64,000 nucleotides of DNA from Cololabis saira (lineage: Eukaryota > Chordata > Actinopteri > Beloniformes > Belonidae). Both the position numbers and the translations under genes were made by a program. The notes under the pieces were generated by a model. The model saw only the letters and a program-made list of their open reading frames with translations. It did not search any database and was not told where the DNA came from. The stretch is from the NCBI RefSeq assembly GCF_033807715.1, contig NC_084587.1, positions 25,355,017 to 25,419,016 of the forward strand. Direction: 5' to 3'. Positions 1-11,565 of the stretch are shown piece after piece (the first letter of the stretch is position 1; each line of letters begins with the position of its first letter).

Positions 1-19
1 CAACTGAAATCGATCTGAT

Positions 20-595
20 AGATATGATTAAAACCAGTTTAATGTGGTTCCTTTAATGCCAACTCGATGCTCTAGTCTTTATAGAAGGATGTGATGGCCG
101 ATAGTATTGTATGCTGCACTAATGTACAATAGAATAAATATGGAGAGAAAGCCATTGTCAGATGCAGTAAGGATGTCATTTGTAACTTAAACCAGAGCAG
201 TTTCTGTGCTATGATGGGTTCTAAATCCTGATTGAAAATCCTCATATAGATTATTGTTGTGTAGAAAATCACAGAGCTTGTTAGCGACTGCTTTCTCAAG
301 GATCTAAGACAGAAATGGAAGGTTGGATATGGGTCCATAGTTAGCTAGAATGTCTGGATCAAGAGTAGGCTTTTTGAGGAGGGGTTTTATTACAACTGTT
401 TTAAAAGAATATGGTACATACTGTAGCCTGTGATAAAGACAGATTAACCATATCTAAATAGAGGGAGCTGGTTAGCGGTAGGATTTCTTTAAATAATCTG
501 GTTGGGATGGGATCTAAAAGACAAGTAGAGGATTTAGATGTGGAGATCAGTGAAGTAAATTCAGAAATATTCTGCGTTTCATAATGTACCAATAA
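20..595 (-). pseudogene. L2-type LINE reverse transcriptase fragment
   Basis: The minus strand carries two broken frames (592-401 and 338-72) that resemble consecutive pieces of the reverse transcriptase of fish L2-clade LINEs. The first has the block KSSTCLLDPIPTRLFKE. The second has degraded versions of the FQSGFRTHHSTETALVKV and LLDLSAAFDT blocks that precede the first catalytic aspartate. Stops and frameshifts separate them, so no protein is made. The family assignment rests on remembered L2/Maui-type consensus motifs. The fragment runs off toward position 1, so its downstream end lies outside the window. Confidence 0.75.
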
Positions 596-1923
596 AGAAA
601 GTAGGGAAAGACTCTATGAAGCACTGACAATTTTCCCTGATATAAAAAACATAGCAGCTGTGATGGGAAATTTTGCCTTGGCCACTTGGATTAAACAGAA
701 ACTGCTGTGAAGAGCAAAATTAGCCTTGGCAGACTGATGCCCCTAAAAGATTAGCTCTGATGCTACAATGATTTTGCCTATCATAAGAATTAATCATCAT
801 TTATTGCTTAAAATCATAATTCTTCCCTTTGTTCATTCTCATTTTGTAGCGAGACGCCTGATGTCTGTTCTGACTCATTTGCATGTAATTGTTTAATTGA
901 ATCTACTGAAATATTGCTCATCTCTTAAGTCTTATTCCTGGTAACTTAGATGCACTCAGTTTCAGTCCAGATATTCACCTAGTGGGAAAGAACATATTGA
1001 AGAACATTCAATAGGTTTTTCCACAACAACTTCTTGAATTAATTTATAATTTAAAAAAACAGTTGTGGGTCACCATAAACAATCAGACAATATTATAACT
1101 GGATGGTGGTATCTGAGATCCATGACCTGTCAGGCTGAAACGTATGTGCAAACAAGATTTTATTGCAGGCTGGGTGAGAGATGGCTGCTATAAGAAAAGA
1201 GCCTGCTGAGCCTGACATTGCTACCTCAATCTTCAACTCACCTCTATGAGAACATACGGTATTCTATCACCCCTTCTACTTATAGAAGATCAAGGTGGTA
1301 AGGCGGCAAGACACCCTCACAATCACCATCACCTGGTGTATGTGAAACACATTTCATTTTAATCTCTGGAAGCAATTCTAGTTGGAGGATGGAACAATAC
1401 ACATTCTTCATCTTCTGATGACATCTGCCTTAGGTGAGCCCCTTACACAAGGATATTAGATATCCTTGGTTGTAGAGCAGAAAATGTAAAAGTGAAATTC
1501 ACTTTTCTTCACCTTGAATCTCTTTATAGTTGTTATGTTCATTTTCCCAAAGCAGAATGCAATATTTTGCCAATGCATCCTTCAGGAGTTCCAGGTAGTG
1601 AATGATAGCAGTTATTAGGAAGCATACGGTGGTCTTCAGCTTCATATGCATATCATGGATATGTGCCATTTGACATAATACCTGCTGCTGTGCAGCTGCT
1701 TGTGCTACATACATCCTGTTCCTGCAGACACCACATCTGTTCATGTCGATTGTCCAAGCTGACTCGGACTGAGCCCATTAGAACACATTAACTAAGTTAG
1801 AACAATAGATCTATGGCTACCTGTGATGTAACGGAGTATTGGGGAAGCTTTTATTTTGAAGTTGGGAACTTCCTGTTGTAACTTCCTGTTGTACGTTAAC
1901 TTGTTGTAGGGCAGCCATGTTTT
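596..1923. other. Unassigned intergenic sequence
   Basis: AT-rich sequence in which I recognise no gene, RNA or transposon end. The short minus-strand frame at 1499-1744 has no motif I recognise. Confidence 0.6.
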
Positions 1924-1938
1924 AGTTTGAGGCACATG

Positions 1939-2781
1939 TTTTTTTTTTTTTTTTTTTTTTTTAACTTTATTTAATAGAATTATCACAAAATAGTATACAG
2001 GAACAGTATACAAATAAAATACAGAACATGTGCCAGGGGTGATGTTTGTTATTCAAGAAGATTGAACATATAACACAAGTCTACAGTTTTAATAGCCTTT
2101 TCATTTGTGGATTTAGTGATTAATTTTAAGTAAAGTTCAATTTCTTTCTGGAAAACATAAAAGCAAGGGGTTTTCCTTGAAAATGTACTCTTATGAATAT
2201 GAAATTTGGCAAGAAATAGAAACAGATTCATCAAAAAGTAACATTTTCCTTCTTTCTTAGGGAAACAATGGAAACCAAAAACAACATTTTCCCAATGTAA
2301 ATTAAAATCTATAGCAAAAGAGTCAATAATAAATTTGCTAATATCTGCCCATAGTTTTTTCGAACTGTTTCTGGATGAAAATTACAGAAGGAACAATTCG
2401 TATTAATGTCCTTTTTACATTTCTGCATGTAATGGCTAGCAGGATAATATTTATGTATGATTTTGTAAGAGACCTCCTTAACCTTATTTGTGATTAAAAA
2501 CTTGTTAGGAGGCATCCTAGTTTTTTTCCAATCAATATGATCTGTGAAACGATTCCAATAAACAGTAATATTAGGGGTAGCAACAATATCTTTTTGAAAT
2601 AAGGCACGTACCCTTTTATTATTATTCTTTTGGGTCAGTGAAAAACACATTTTACCTATTGGAGAGTCAGTTGAGAATGGGACAGACACATTTCTACACG
2701 AGGAAGTACAACCTTTTTTAAAAAGCATTAAGGTGCCTGATGGAATAGCATTAGCAACAACTGAAAATTCTTCAAGAGTTA
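1939..2781 (-). mobile_element. 5'-truncated L1-type LINE insertion
   Basis: The element lies on the minus strand. Its poly(A) tail is the T run that begins at 1939, and its 5' truncation point is about 2781. It is flanked by a 16-bp direct repeat AGTTTGAGGCACATGT at 1924-1939 and 2782-2797, the long target-site duplication expected of target-primed reverse transcription. The internal sequence encodes the C-terminal part of an L1-like ORF2. Only about 0.84 kb of what would be a 5-6 kb element is present. The perfect duplication suggests a fairly recent insertion. Confidence 0.85.
2049..2781 (-). pseudogene. L1 ORF2 C-terminal remnant
   Basis: Two minus-strand frames (2781-2309, then 2234-2049) together resemble the end of fish L1 ORF2, downstream of the reverse transcriptase. 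Recognisable blocks are NKVKEVSYKIIHKYYPASHY, the cysteine-containing NCSFCNFHPETV, and a final QKEIELYLKLITKSTNEKA stretch before the stop at 2049. The two frames differ by a frameshift near 2240-2300. The open frame continues past the element into flanking DNA up to 2815, so the first dozen codons there are chance readthrough. Not functional. Confidence 0.75.
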
Positions 2782-2797
2782 AGTTTGAGGCACATGT

Positions 2798-3158
2798 GGG
2801 CACATTGAATTGCAACCCTTATCCATCCATCCGCTGTTCCTTTCTTGAGGCATTGCCAGTAAGTAGAGAATCTAGTTTAAGTACCTGGCAAGGATGTAAG
2901 TTGTTATTAGACATATATTGTTTTATTTTTTTTATTACATAACGTTTTATTTATATTTGTTCGACTTAACTGTAATACTTACCTGTATGATTAGTTTATT
3001 TCAGTTCTACCCTTTCTTCATTCAAATCCTGCCAAATACAACACATTGCTTGTTCATTGGAGGAGCTTTCGAGGAATGAGTTTAGGCTTGCTGTCTCATG
3101 TAGATAACAGTATAGGCTTGTAATTGTGGGCTTGGCTATTAAGTAGTTGGAGTTTGCC

Positions 3159-3160
<2 letters not shown>
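2798..3160. other. Unassigned sequence
   Basis: No gene or repeat recognised between the L1 duplication and the AT/GT microsatellite. Confidence 0.5.

Positions 3161-3240
<80 letters not shown>
3161..3240. repeat. (AT)n(GT)n compound microsatellite
   Basis: About 26 AT units followed by about 13 GT units. The open frames crossing it on both strands (runs of IYIYIY and THTHTH) are artefacts of the repeat. Confidence 0.95.
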
Positions 3241-3249
<9 letters not shown>

Positions 3250-3533
3250 GACAAGGTGCGATTTGTGAAAAAAACAGAGGGGAATTTTGAGAAATATTTT
3301 TATTCAGAAAAATTACCACACAACAGCGGGCCAACAGTATAGGCTATATGAAAACTTGTTTCTTGTGTAAATCTTACACTTAAGCTACATAACGTAGGCG
3401 GTAGGCCTATTTTGAACATGAACTGAACCACTGCATTTTCAGAAATATTTTCTCCTAATAATGTTTTTAAATGTGCCAAAAAAAAAAAAATAAACAATAT
3501 CAATATTTTTTTTAATTCTTTCTCAATATCAGT

Positions 3534-3833
3534 TTAACAAAAAACATGGGAGCTCTGCTCAGCCGGGGATATGCTGCTGTCCACCATTCGATCAGCAATG
3601 TCAGATCTTGTTTCATCTTCTGTCGCATTTTTTCTCTGGATTTTTGGTTGTGATCCTGTAAAATATGAGAATATGCTGCTCTGGATTCTTTTCATTTTTT
3701 CATTCATTTGACTGACTGTATCTTTTATTTTGGCGGGCCGGAAGTCGGACTTTTGGAATGCAAGAAAATCCGGTTGGTTTTCAAAATAAAACTGCTTTCT
3801 GTGGGCGCGACTCGCTCCCGGTATCAAAGTCAC
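3534..3833 (-). pseudogene. Possible hAT transposase N-terminal fragment
   Basis: A 99-residue frame on the minus strand. Its middle reads MKRIQSSIFSYFTGSQPKI, similar in style to the short basic/aromatic segment near the start of fish hAT (ZMYM1-like) transposases. No zinc-finger or catalytic motif is present, and the frame ends at a stop. It lies inside inverted repeats and close to the end that would be its 5' end. Function is not established; it could equally be a chance frame. Confidence 0.35.
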
Positions 3834-3992
3834 AGCACAAGCAGAATGAACACACGGACTCTGTGTATTTGGGTTGTCATTACTTGTTAATAATTACGAT
3901 GTAATGGTGAAAATACTTTGGGTGGGGGGGATACATTTTGTCCCCACCGAGGATAAAAATAATTCAGCAGAGGGTAGGACGTGTAAACCAGA

Positions 3993-4059
3993 GGGGGGGG
4001 GGGGGGGGGGGGGGATCCCCACCATCCCCACCATCCCCACCATCCCCACCATCCCCACC
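3993..4059. repeat. Poly-G run and CCCCACCAT minisatellite
   Basis: About 22 consecutive G bases are followed by five copies of a 9-bp CCCCACCAT unit. The two tracts are partly complementary (G-rich against C-rich), so the region could fold on either strand. Confidence 0.9.
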
Positions 4060-4076
4060 GGCAAATCGCACCCTGT

Positions 4077-5239
4077 AGGCTATATAGATATATATAGGAT
4101 GGCGGTTTTGCTTTACTTTTGCTGTCCAATATCTGTGTGGTAGTACAAATTATTCATAGGTCTGAGACCAAAACAAACAAAACATTTGATGTAATTCTTA
4201 GTGAAGGAGTAAGAGCAACAGGCATAGCAAAACAGAAAATTACCAAAGAAATGATTAAATGCTGAATTACATTATTGCTAAGTGTAGAATGTGAAACCAT
4301 AGCGATAAAATTTCTCACAGAACTATTTGTCCCGTATCTCATACTGTAAATGTTTTACAGAATCAGATTGGGCAGTGTTACCCCTTGACTCCACCGTGCA
4401 GCAGAAGCACCTCAGCTAACCTGTGCCATGGATTTTGCCCTATTCACAACATAACCTCACGTCCCATTTAGATTGTTTAAGAAGCGTAGTGCTTCCCAGT
4501 ACTGACTGCTCGGCTGGATTTGTGAGGGTATGAGTCTACAAGACGGTTTCAAGAACCTGAGAATTGTTCAAAAAAGGATATTTTGCCATGACTTGTCCTC
4601 TATCCACTTATACATACAAAAATTGAATGTGGCATCAAATAAAATGAACTTTTCAATTTCTGAAATAAAATTTTTCTCCTAAGTGCTTTAAATCTCCCCA
4701 TGTTCACCTGCAGCCTTCACAGGTTGCTCAAGTTGGATCTCGCCATTGGTGTTTTATTTGGAAAATAAATTGGCTTCCGCTGCCACTTTTTTGTGGAGAC
4801 AATGCTATTATTAATGCAAGGGCTGGAAGATAAATCAATGTCAACAGTTAACTTGAATTTGAATGATTATGATATGGCACCATCAATGCTTCCACCTGGT
4901 TCTGTATTGCCATCTCTACCTGACAGTCAAATGTGGACAAATACACAACATAGGAGCTGATAAAATTGAATATAAAAAAAAATAATAATATTTCGAAACA
5001 CCCCATATGATTTTTATACTAGAAATAAACCTGGTTTAAAAAAAATAAAGATTTGTAATTTTAATTTTCAAAAAGATGAGTCATGGCCTATAAATCCTAC
5101 AAATTTCAAATGTAATTTGCTAAGGGGAGGTTTTTATAAGGGTTTCACTGCAAAGCCACAGTAAGAAAAGGAGAATAAAATCTGAAGGATCATTTATCAT
5201 TATCTCTCATATTTTATAAGCGAGGATATTGGTTTGGAG
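4077..5239. other. Unassigned intergenic sequence
   Basis: No gene, RNA or transposon terminus recognised. AT-rich throughout. Confidence 0.55.
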
Positions 5240-5505
5240 TTTGCTTGTTCTCTTGCCTTCATGTTCTTGCATGCAAGTTTTCCTCAGCTACCTCCTCTTC
5301 CGCCCACAGTCCAAAAACATGCATGTTAGGTTGATCATTGATCATAAATCTGTCTGCAGGAGTGTGTGACCTTGCAATGGATTTGTGCCCTGACCATGGT
5401 GGAACTCCACACCACCATCATAGACACCCAGCTCCCTCTCACCATGACACTGAACAGGATGAAGTGGATTCTATCAAATCGATGGATGGACAATATCATT
5501 TGGGG
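5240..5505 (+). repeat. Degenerate RTE/SINE-type 3' tail
   Basis: Matches in order, with many changes, a very common fish repeat tail. It has a 'cagtccaaaaacatgcatgttagg' type block near 5309, a 'gtgtgaccttgcaatgga' block near 5366, and a final GATGGATGG tract near 5482. The GATGG end is typical of RTE-type LINE 3' ends and SINEs that share them. The short frames here are chance. Confidence 0.55.
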
Positions 5506-6785
5506 TGGAATGGTTAAGGAAATATTGAATTGGACCTCAATGCAGCCCAACTCAGTTTTGGCACATCATATAAAGTCTGCCTCAAAGAGTCACCAGTCTG
5601 TGACCAGGAGGTGACACTTCATAAATCACAATATATGATGTAATTAGCCATCAGGTCATATCTCATCCCCCTCTTTCAGCTTTCCACCTCTTCTTGTGCA
5701 AACAACTATGGAGAAGACAGAGGTCGTTGTCCTATTGCACTAAACAGTGCACTATCCAGTCATTTGCAAATATTTAAGTGTGCTATCTTTCTTCATCTTG
5801 CACTGTCCCTGTCTCCAGCGAAGATGGATGTTACTTTAAAGCTGCTTCCAAGTGGGTCAATCATGGTGGTTCAACAAACTAATCCACTGCCTTATTATAA
5901 TTGTTTTTATATTAGATGTTTTTGAGAAAACTGGATAGAGAAACAGCAGCAGGTTTAGAATTAGTCAAGTCCTCTGTTTTTTAAAACCACAATTTGCTCT
6001 AAAAGTGCATCTAAGAAATTGATTCTTTGGTTGCTCTATCCTCTTGTATTTATCTTGTATGAAGGTTATTTCATAGCTTATATTTGTGCCAAGATGGAAT
6101 CTACAACTTTATAAATGTATCATCACATATGTGATCACGATATAAAGCTTGGTTGACCTACTTTTAAAGAATTCTGAAAATCAAGAGTAAAGCATTTTTA
6201 AAAATAAGCTGCGCTATAAAAGACAAAGTTGAACCCTGTTATGTTTAAAGGCTCAAATATAGTATTGTGTTTTTTTTAAGTTTTTTTTTTTACATTTTCT
6301 AATATGGATAAAACCACAAAACATGGCCTCTATGAACTACTCACTACGGACTCTCACCATCTAACAAAATGAATGATGAATAAAAAATGTTTCCAAACTT
6401 TTAGTGTGTTAGGTCAAAGAAAAAGTTCAAATTTAAATGGTTTAAGAATAAATATTCAATGATCTTTTTAAATATTATGTACCAAGACTGCACAAGAGGT
6501 TAATAAAATTAACCAAGGCCCATTCTAAATCACCAGCTACAACAAAATGCTATTCATTTCTTTTAAAGGTAAAGCTTTGGGAATGCCTGACTGAATATGA
6601 GCTCCATCCTTTCCATGTCACTTTGGTGTAAAATTGGTCTGTTTCATTTCATGCTCATTAAACCTTGAAACTAGCATGCTGTGCATTATTAAAGATCGAT
6701 AGATTAAATCCTAACTTGCTTGCATAATGCTTTTGCTGCTTTTCAGAAAAGCAATTATTAACACATGAAATATTTCATTTTACTA
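5506..6785. other. Unassigned intergenic sequence
   Basis: AT-rich DNA with scattered T and A runs. I recognise no gene or repeat family. Confidence 0.55.
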
Positions 6786-6950
6786 TACTATACTACCTTC
6801 ATTTAGCAGACACTTTTATCCAAAGCGACTTACATATGAGAGAACAACACAAGCACAAAATCACATAGGAGAGTACAGCTGGATAAGTGCCAGTCAGACT
6901 GCTGAGAGTCCAGTTGGACACAGGTGCTGTCACGGCAGTGCTAGAATATA
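6786..6950 (+). repeat. Short dispersed fish repeat
   Basis: Contains the block CATTTAGCAGACACTTTTAT followed by CCAAAGCGACTTACA (about 6800-6834), a motif found very often in teleost genomes as a SINE or LINE tail. The remainder to about 6950 is typical of its flank. The parent family is not identified. Confidence 0.55.
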
Positions 6951-7280
6951 TGTTGTTTTTTTTTTTGTTTGTTTTTTTTAAATAAGAAAGCTACGTCTAA
7001 GAAGACACCATCTTGTCGTAAGTGCATGCATCTTACTAGATGCCGAAGGGAATATGAACTGGTCTGAAAATAAATTTTCAATCAAAAATATTTTTTTTGC
7101 TTTAATCCCTGTATGCCCAATGAGGGTGCTATTCCTTATCACTGAAGCGCCGTAAATGCAAATCCTGCGCGGGCTTTAAGTCATTATGGATGTTCCTTTA
7201 TTTCAAACCATGCTTAAAACCAGGTCAGCTGTAAGAAATCAAGGTTGGTCTCAGAGTGAGGCCTCAGAGCTGGGCCTTAA

Positions 7281-8110
7281 AGGGATTGTGACATGAAAAA
7301 CACATTTTTCTTGATTTTTTGTGTTTTGTTGGGTGTCTTGACATCAATTACACCCAAAAAACAACGAACTTTTAACATTCAGTGTATTGTGTGCTTTCTG
7401 GGATTTTCCGCATAACTGTGCAAAAACGGCGCATGTGGTTTGGTGGCGGGCCGTTACGTAACGGCCCGCTAAATCACCGCCCCCTCCACCCAGCTCCCTG
7501 CCTCCTCTCCTCTCCAGCGCACCATAAAGGCTGATTTATGGTTCCGCGTTACACCGACGCAGAGCCTACGGCGTAGGGTTACACGGCGACGCGCACCGTA
7601 CGCTGAACCCTACGGCGTAGGGCTCTGCGTCGATTTAACGCGGAACCATAAATCAGGCTTAACACGGAGCTGTTTAGTGTTTAGAGCCTCTTTTGTTCTA
7701 ATCACCAGAGGAAAACTGCTAAGAAGACCCGCGGCCACTGACTGGACTTAAGATAAGGGGACAGTGCTGCTTGCATGCCTTTATTTTTATGATTGTTTGC
7801 TCTGGTTCTCCCTGCTGCTTTTCCGTGCATGCTTCGCCTGTCGCTCCCGGCTCTCTCCGACGCCGCTGTTACCGCTGTTAGCGTATGGCTGGAGGAGGAG
7901 GAGGTTTGGAGGAGGAGCGGAGCAATGATTGACAGGAAAGGGGGAAAAGGAAGCATTTTTCACAGCGCAAAAAAACACTGTAATAAAAAGCCAGGAATAG
8001 AGTACTAGAGTGAATATTTTCTTGTTACACTCTTTTAGACACATTTGAGGGATGTTGACCAAGACTTTTAATAGTGTTAAAAGCATGTTAAAAATGATGT
8101 CACAATACCT
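7281..8110. mobile_element. TTAA-flanked nonautonomous DNA transposon
   Basis: The left terminus AGGGATTGTGACAT (7281) and the inverted right terminus ATGTCACAATACCT (ending 8110) match except for one base. Each is flanked by TTAA (7277-7280 and 8111-8114). TTAA duplication is characteristic of the piggyBac and Kolobok superfamilies; I cannot decide between them. No transposase frame is visible, so this is a MITE-like 830-bp element. A palindromic foldback element (7529-7658) is nested inside. Confidence 0.7.
7529..7658. mobile_element. Foldback (palindromic) MITE, copy 1
   Basis: The sequence starts GGCTGATTTATGGTTCCGCG and ends with the inverted form CGCGGAACCATAAATCAGGC. The arms, which include CCTACGGCGTAGGG, pair over most of the length. 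Copies also occur at 45752-45878 and, as a half, at 61806-61856. The superfamily is not determined and no coding capacity is present. Confidence 0.8.
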
Positions 8111-8114
8111 TTAA

Positions 8115-9101
8115 AGTTAAAATTAAGGCTTCCCATGTTCACATACAGTAGGACTGTGACACCTTACTTGGAGAGGGGGACTTACTCTGATTTAAAAGAA
8201 GGAAAATAAAATAAGATACGTTTAGTACAGCCACTGAATTACTTCCAGTTATCAAACTCTACCCCGATGGCTCATGCTGTGGTGGGTGTCTTCACTTACC
8301 TCTCTGCCACACCGCCTCACCAGCTCTAATATTCCACACCTGCTTAGCCTCAGCTGCAGCTCATCACTGCTTGTCAGCCAGCCAGCATTTAAGATTGTCT
8401 TTGCAGCATAAACAGCATTAATTCTCAGATTGACATCTTGGTTTTGACTCCAGTGTGCCTCTGACCATTGTCTTAGTCCTGACCTTCTGACTTCCTGCTG
8501 AAGGTCTGCCCGGTTCTGATACTGCTTTTGCCTTGATCATGATTCCAGCTTGCCTCTCCACACAGTGGCGTTGCTAGGGTCTTTTCAGGCTCCACGCAAG
8601 AAATTTCTGGGGCCCCCACCCATTCATGCCGAAACATTTTTGCACACATAAATGCACAATTCCTGGGCCATTTGAAATGAATAATAATATAATATATATA
8701 ATAAAATATATATTAGAATAGGTTAGTGGGTCTCAGTGAAGTCCAGGGACCAACAGAAGTCCATGAAAGCTCAATAATTGTTGTTGTAAATAATCTGACA
8801 CCAACAAGATATATAAAATATGAAAGTTTATTACAAAAGGGCAGCATAAATAGATAATATAGTTTACATTTTACACTGGCTGTGCCCTCAATTGGACTCT
8901 ACATTGCAAGTAAATGCACTGGCTCTGATGTAATAGTTATAATAATCCCTGGATGATATTTGGGTTGTATCCCAATAACCCCCATGCTCTAAGCTGTTAT
9001 TACCTGTAATGAACTAGAGAATCAAGCCAGAAACACCTCACTGCACCCTATCAGATAGGGAAAATTGGATATCTGTAAACTGATAAAGGCACTCATACAC
9101 A
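8115..9101. other. Mostly unassigned; possible transposon end at 8565
   Basis: No gene recognised. CAGTGGCGTTGCTAGGG at about 8565-8581, followed by a GGGGCCCCCACCC tract, resembles the terminal inverted repeat of a fish hAT-like element. I cannot find a matching right end, so it is not called as an element. Confidence 0.4.
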
Positions 9102-9109
9102 CTAAGCAT

Positions 9110-10106
9110 TAGGCTTGGGCGGTATTACCGTATACTGTCGGTGTCTAAAAATAGCAGCAGTATCATTTTCAATACCGTCATGAAAAAATGCAATGGACTT
9201 ATATAAGAGATAACAATTAAATATCAAATAAAAGTAATTTAATGCCTAAAATTGATTCTATGTCCAGTAGCACTTATGTGTGGTTGAATTTTCAGTTTTA
9301 CTTAAATAGTTGAATATGTTTTAGCCTACATTTTGAGACTTTCCATAAAGTTTATGAACGTGATGTCATCACCTGACAGCGCGGAGGGGAGAGAGACGCA
9401 CTGGGAGAGAGAGGGGGAGAAAGATGGCAGGTCGCGCACCTGACTTGGTGTCAAAAAAGAAAATGACCTTGAACTAGCAAAGTTAATAAAAACTGCAATT
9501 CTAAAAAAGCTGGAGGCCAAGTATGAATCTGATTCACTGCGCAAATGAAAGCGAAAGTGCACTTTCCTCGACCCTCGTTACCGCGGAGGATATGAGACTG
9601 ATGATAACTGGCTGAAATCAAGGCTGAATTACAGGCTGAGATCGTGAGCTTAGAGGGGCAAGCACCAGCAGCAGTGGCCATCAAGAATCGAAGTGACAGA
9701 GGCACAACCCGAACCCCCATGAAAAAAGATGTCTCTGGAAACCCTCCTGCAAAAACGACCCACTGCAGCAGCAGGTCAAGTCGGCACCGTAGCGGAGCGA
9801 GCCGGTGCTGAAATAACAGCGCCGGCTCGCTCAAATTGATTTGTGCGCGACTGTTGTATTTGCACTTTTTTTATAAGCTGCATTTCTTGTTAATAAAAGT
9901 TGTTAATATTCAGCATGTTATGTTGTTATTGTTCAGTAATAGTGTTTGGTATTCAGTTTCTGAACGGTGAAGGCTCAAGCCAACAGTTTGGTAATACCAC
10001 TTGAGGCTTACGTCATCATTTTTAATTAGTCACGGTAATACTGTATACCGGGGTAAAATGTGCAGGAAGTTTGGCGGTATCAAAATTTGGATACTGCCCA
10101 AGCCTA
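9110..10106 (+). mobile_element. hAT DNA transposon remnant with 8-bp target duplication
   Basis: The termini are TAGGCTTGGGCGGTATTACC at 9110 and the inverted GGATACTGCCCAAGCCTA ending at 10106. The flanking 8-bp direct repeat CTAAGCAT (9102-9109 and 10107-10114) is perfect, as expected for hAT. A plus-strand remnant around 9450-9700 shows a degraded hAT transposase tail with an LDPRY-like block (about 9569-9585), broken by stops. The minus-strand frames at 9326-9834 are shadows. The element is internally deleted (997 bp). Confidence 0.8.
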
Positions 10107-10114
10107 CTAAGCAT

Positions 10115-10555
10115 ATAAGTATATTTCATAGGAAATGCTTCCGGCAAGCCCAGGGAGGGAGAGCAGACCTGTGCCGTGAAAACATCCACCCATTTCAGAC
10201 TATGAGAGGTAGTAGCTGCAATGAGTGCAAATTGGGAATGCAGTGACATTGAACAACCTAAATTTGCAACACTGAATACTGCAGAGATAAAACAACATAG
10301 AGGGCCAGGTCATGGAACAAGACCGACTCATTTTGCCAAGATAGCCAAGACCATTATTTCATTGCAAAATGTAACCTGTAACATTCATAGAGCGCCCTTC
10401 TTTAATATGTGTTGGTTCAATATATTTTAATTCATGAGAATGTCCCACTGTAAGTTAAGTTGTTTGTGACCATGGTGTTACATATGGTGGGAGGAGCTAT
10501 CGTAATTATGTCATACGGTCTCCATCTACATTCTGTCTGATTCTCTGCTGTGTTC
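10115..10555. other. Unassigned sequence
   Basis: Nothing recognised between the hAT target duplication and the LINE fragment. Confidence 0.5.
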
Positions 10556-10558
10556 CAC

Positions 10559-11482
10559 AGGCTCGCCCCAGGGGTGTGTCCTGTCACCTCTACTGTTCAT
10601 GCTTTACACCAATGATTGTAAGAGCATGTTCGAGTCAAGGGTCATAATAAAATTTACTGATGACTCCGTGATTGTCAGCCTCTTGCAGGACCAGGAGGTG
10701 GGCCATGGACCTGTCCTTGATTATTTTGTTAGATGGTGTGATAACTCCTACCTGCAACTCAATGTGTCAAAAACAAAGGACATGATTCTTGATTTTTGGA
10801 AGAATCCGCCTGTCACAACTCAAACCTTTCTTAAAGGCACAGCAGTGGAAGTCGTCAGCCAGTACAAGTATTTAGGCACCATCGTGGACAACAAACTGTC
10901 TTTTGGAATCAACTCAGATGCTATCTGTAGGAAGGCAAATCAGAGATTGTTTTATCTGAGAAAACTGAGGTGTTTTAACGTTGATACGAAGCTTCTTAAA
11001 ATGTTTTATTCATCTTTTATTGAGTCTATTTTAACTTTTGCTTTGATCTGCTGGTTTGGTAACCTCAGCATTTTAAATAAAAACAAGCTGAGGAATGTGG
11101 TCAAACTCTGCCAGAAAACAATTGGCATTAGCCTGAATGATCTGGATCACATTTATCAAGTCAGAGCCACTCGGAGGGCAAAGGCCATTCTGGCGAATCC
11201 TCACCATCCTCTTCATGCTGAGTTTCAGCTTCTCCCTTCCAAGAGAAGGTACACTTTTCCCTGGAGGGCCAAAACAAACAGGTACCTCAGGTCATTTATC
11301 CCATCTGCGGTAAAGTTTTTGAAACAGCCTATAGGGGGAACAATGTGATGTGATGACTGTTTTTATTATATTTATTTATTTATTTATTGTATAGTGTGTT
11401 TGAAGTGGGATGTATGTTGTCCTGTGGTTGCAAACCAAATTGCCCTTCGGGAACATTAAAGCTTTTTCATATTCATATTCAT
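10559..11482 (+). mobile_element. CR1-type LINE, 5'-truncated
   Basis: The element begins inside the reverse transcriptase at the PQGCVLSPLLF block (about 10564). It runs through the thumb and C-terminal region to a stop at 11346-11348, followed by a 3' untranslated region and a repeated 'catatt' tail ending near 11482. The 3' region 'caaaccaaattgcccttcggg' (about 11430-11450) is typical of fish CR1-group LINE ends. No target duplication can be read confidently. Confidence 0.75.
10599..11348 (+). pseudogene. LINE reverse transcriptase C-terminal half
   Basis: An uninterrupted frame of 249 codons, open upstream to about 10559. Visible motifs: the catalytic block reads FTDDSVIV (residues about 24-31), where most LINEs have F/YADD, so the first motif residue is T. 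Next come the SWCD-type block VRWCDNSYLQLNVSKTKD and the KYLG block (residues about 91-94). The C-terminal LINE domain has LRKLRCFNVD and ends near RSFIPSAVKFL. The N-terminal endonuclease and palm are absent, so it cannot act alone. The lack of stops suggests limited age. Confidence 0.75.
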
Positions 11483-11565
11483 CGTGTGAGTCATTCTGCA
11501 GTTCCTCATTTTAGGCCTTTTTCTTCTTCCCTTTCGCTCAGGCATCGTTTGTAACTTTATTAATC

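Larger units (their letters stand above)
3251..4076 (-). mobile_element. hAT-like DNA transposon remnant
   Basis: The left end ACAAGGTGCGATTTG at 3251 and the inverted right end CAAATCGCACCCTGT at 4062-4076 form 15-bp terminal inverted repeats with one mismatch. Between them a minus-strand frame (3833-3534) looks like the N-terminus of a hAT-type transposase. A G-run and a CCCCACCAT minisatellite sit just inside the right end. No clear 8-bp duplication can be read, because AT-rich microsatellite DNA lies outside the left end. The hAT assignment is an inference from the ends and the frame. Confidence 0.5.

Noticed and set aside
2996..3342. Open frames with IYIY and THTH repeats on both strands
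   Set aside because: Translation of the AT/GT microsatellite.
8565..9101. Complete hAT element starting CAGTGGCGTTGC
   Set aside because: No matching right end or duplication found; only the possible left end is noted.
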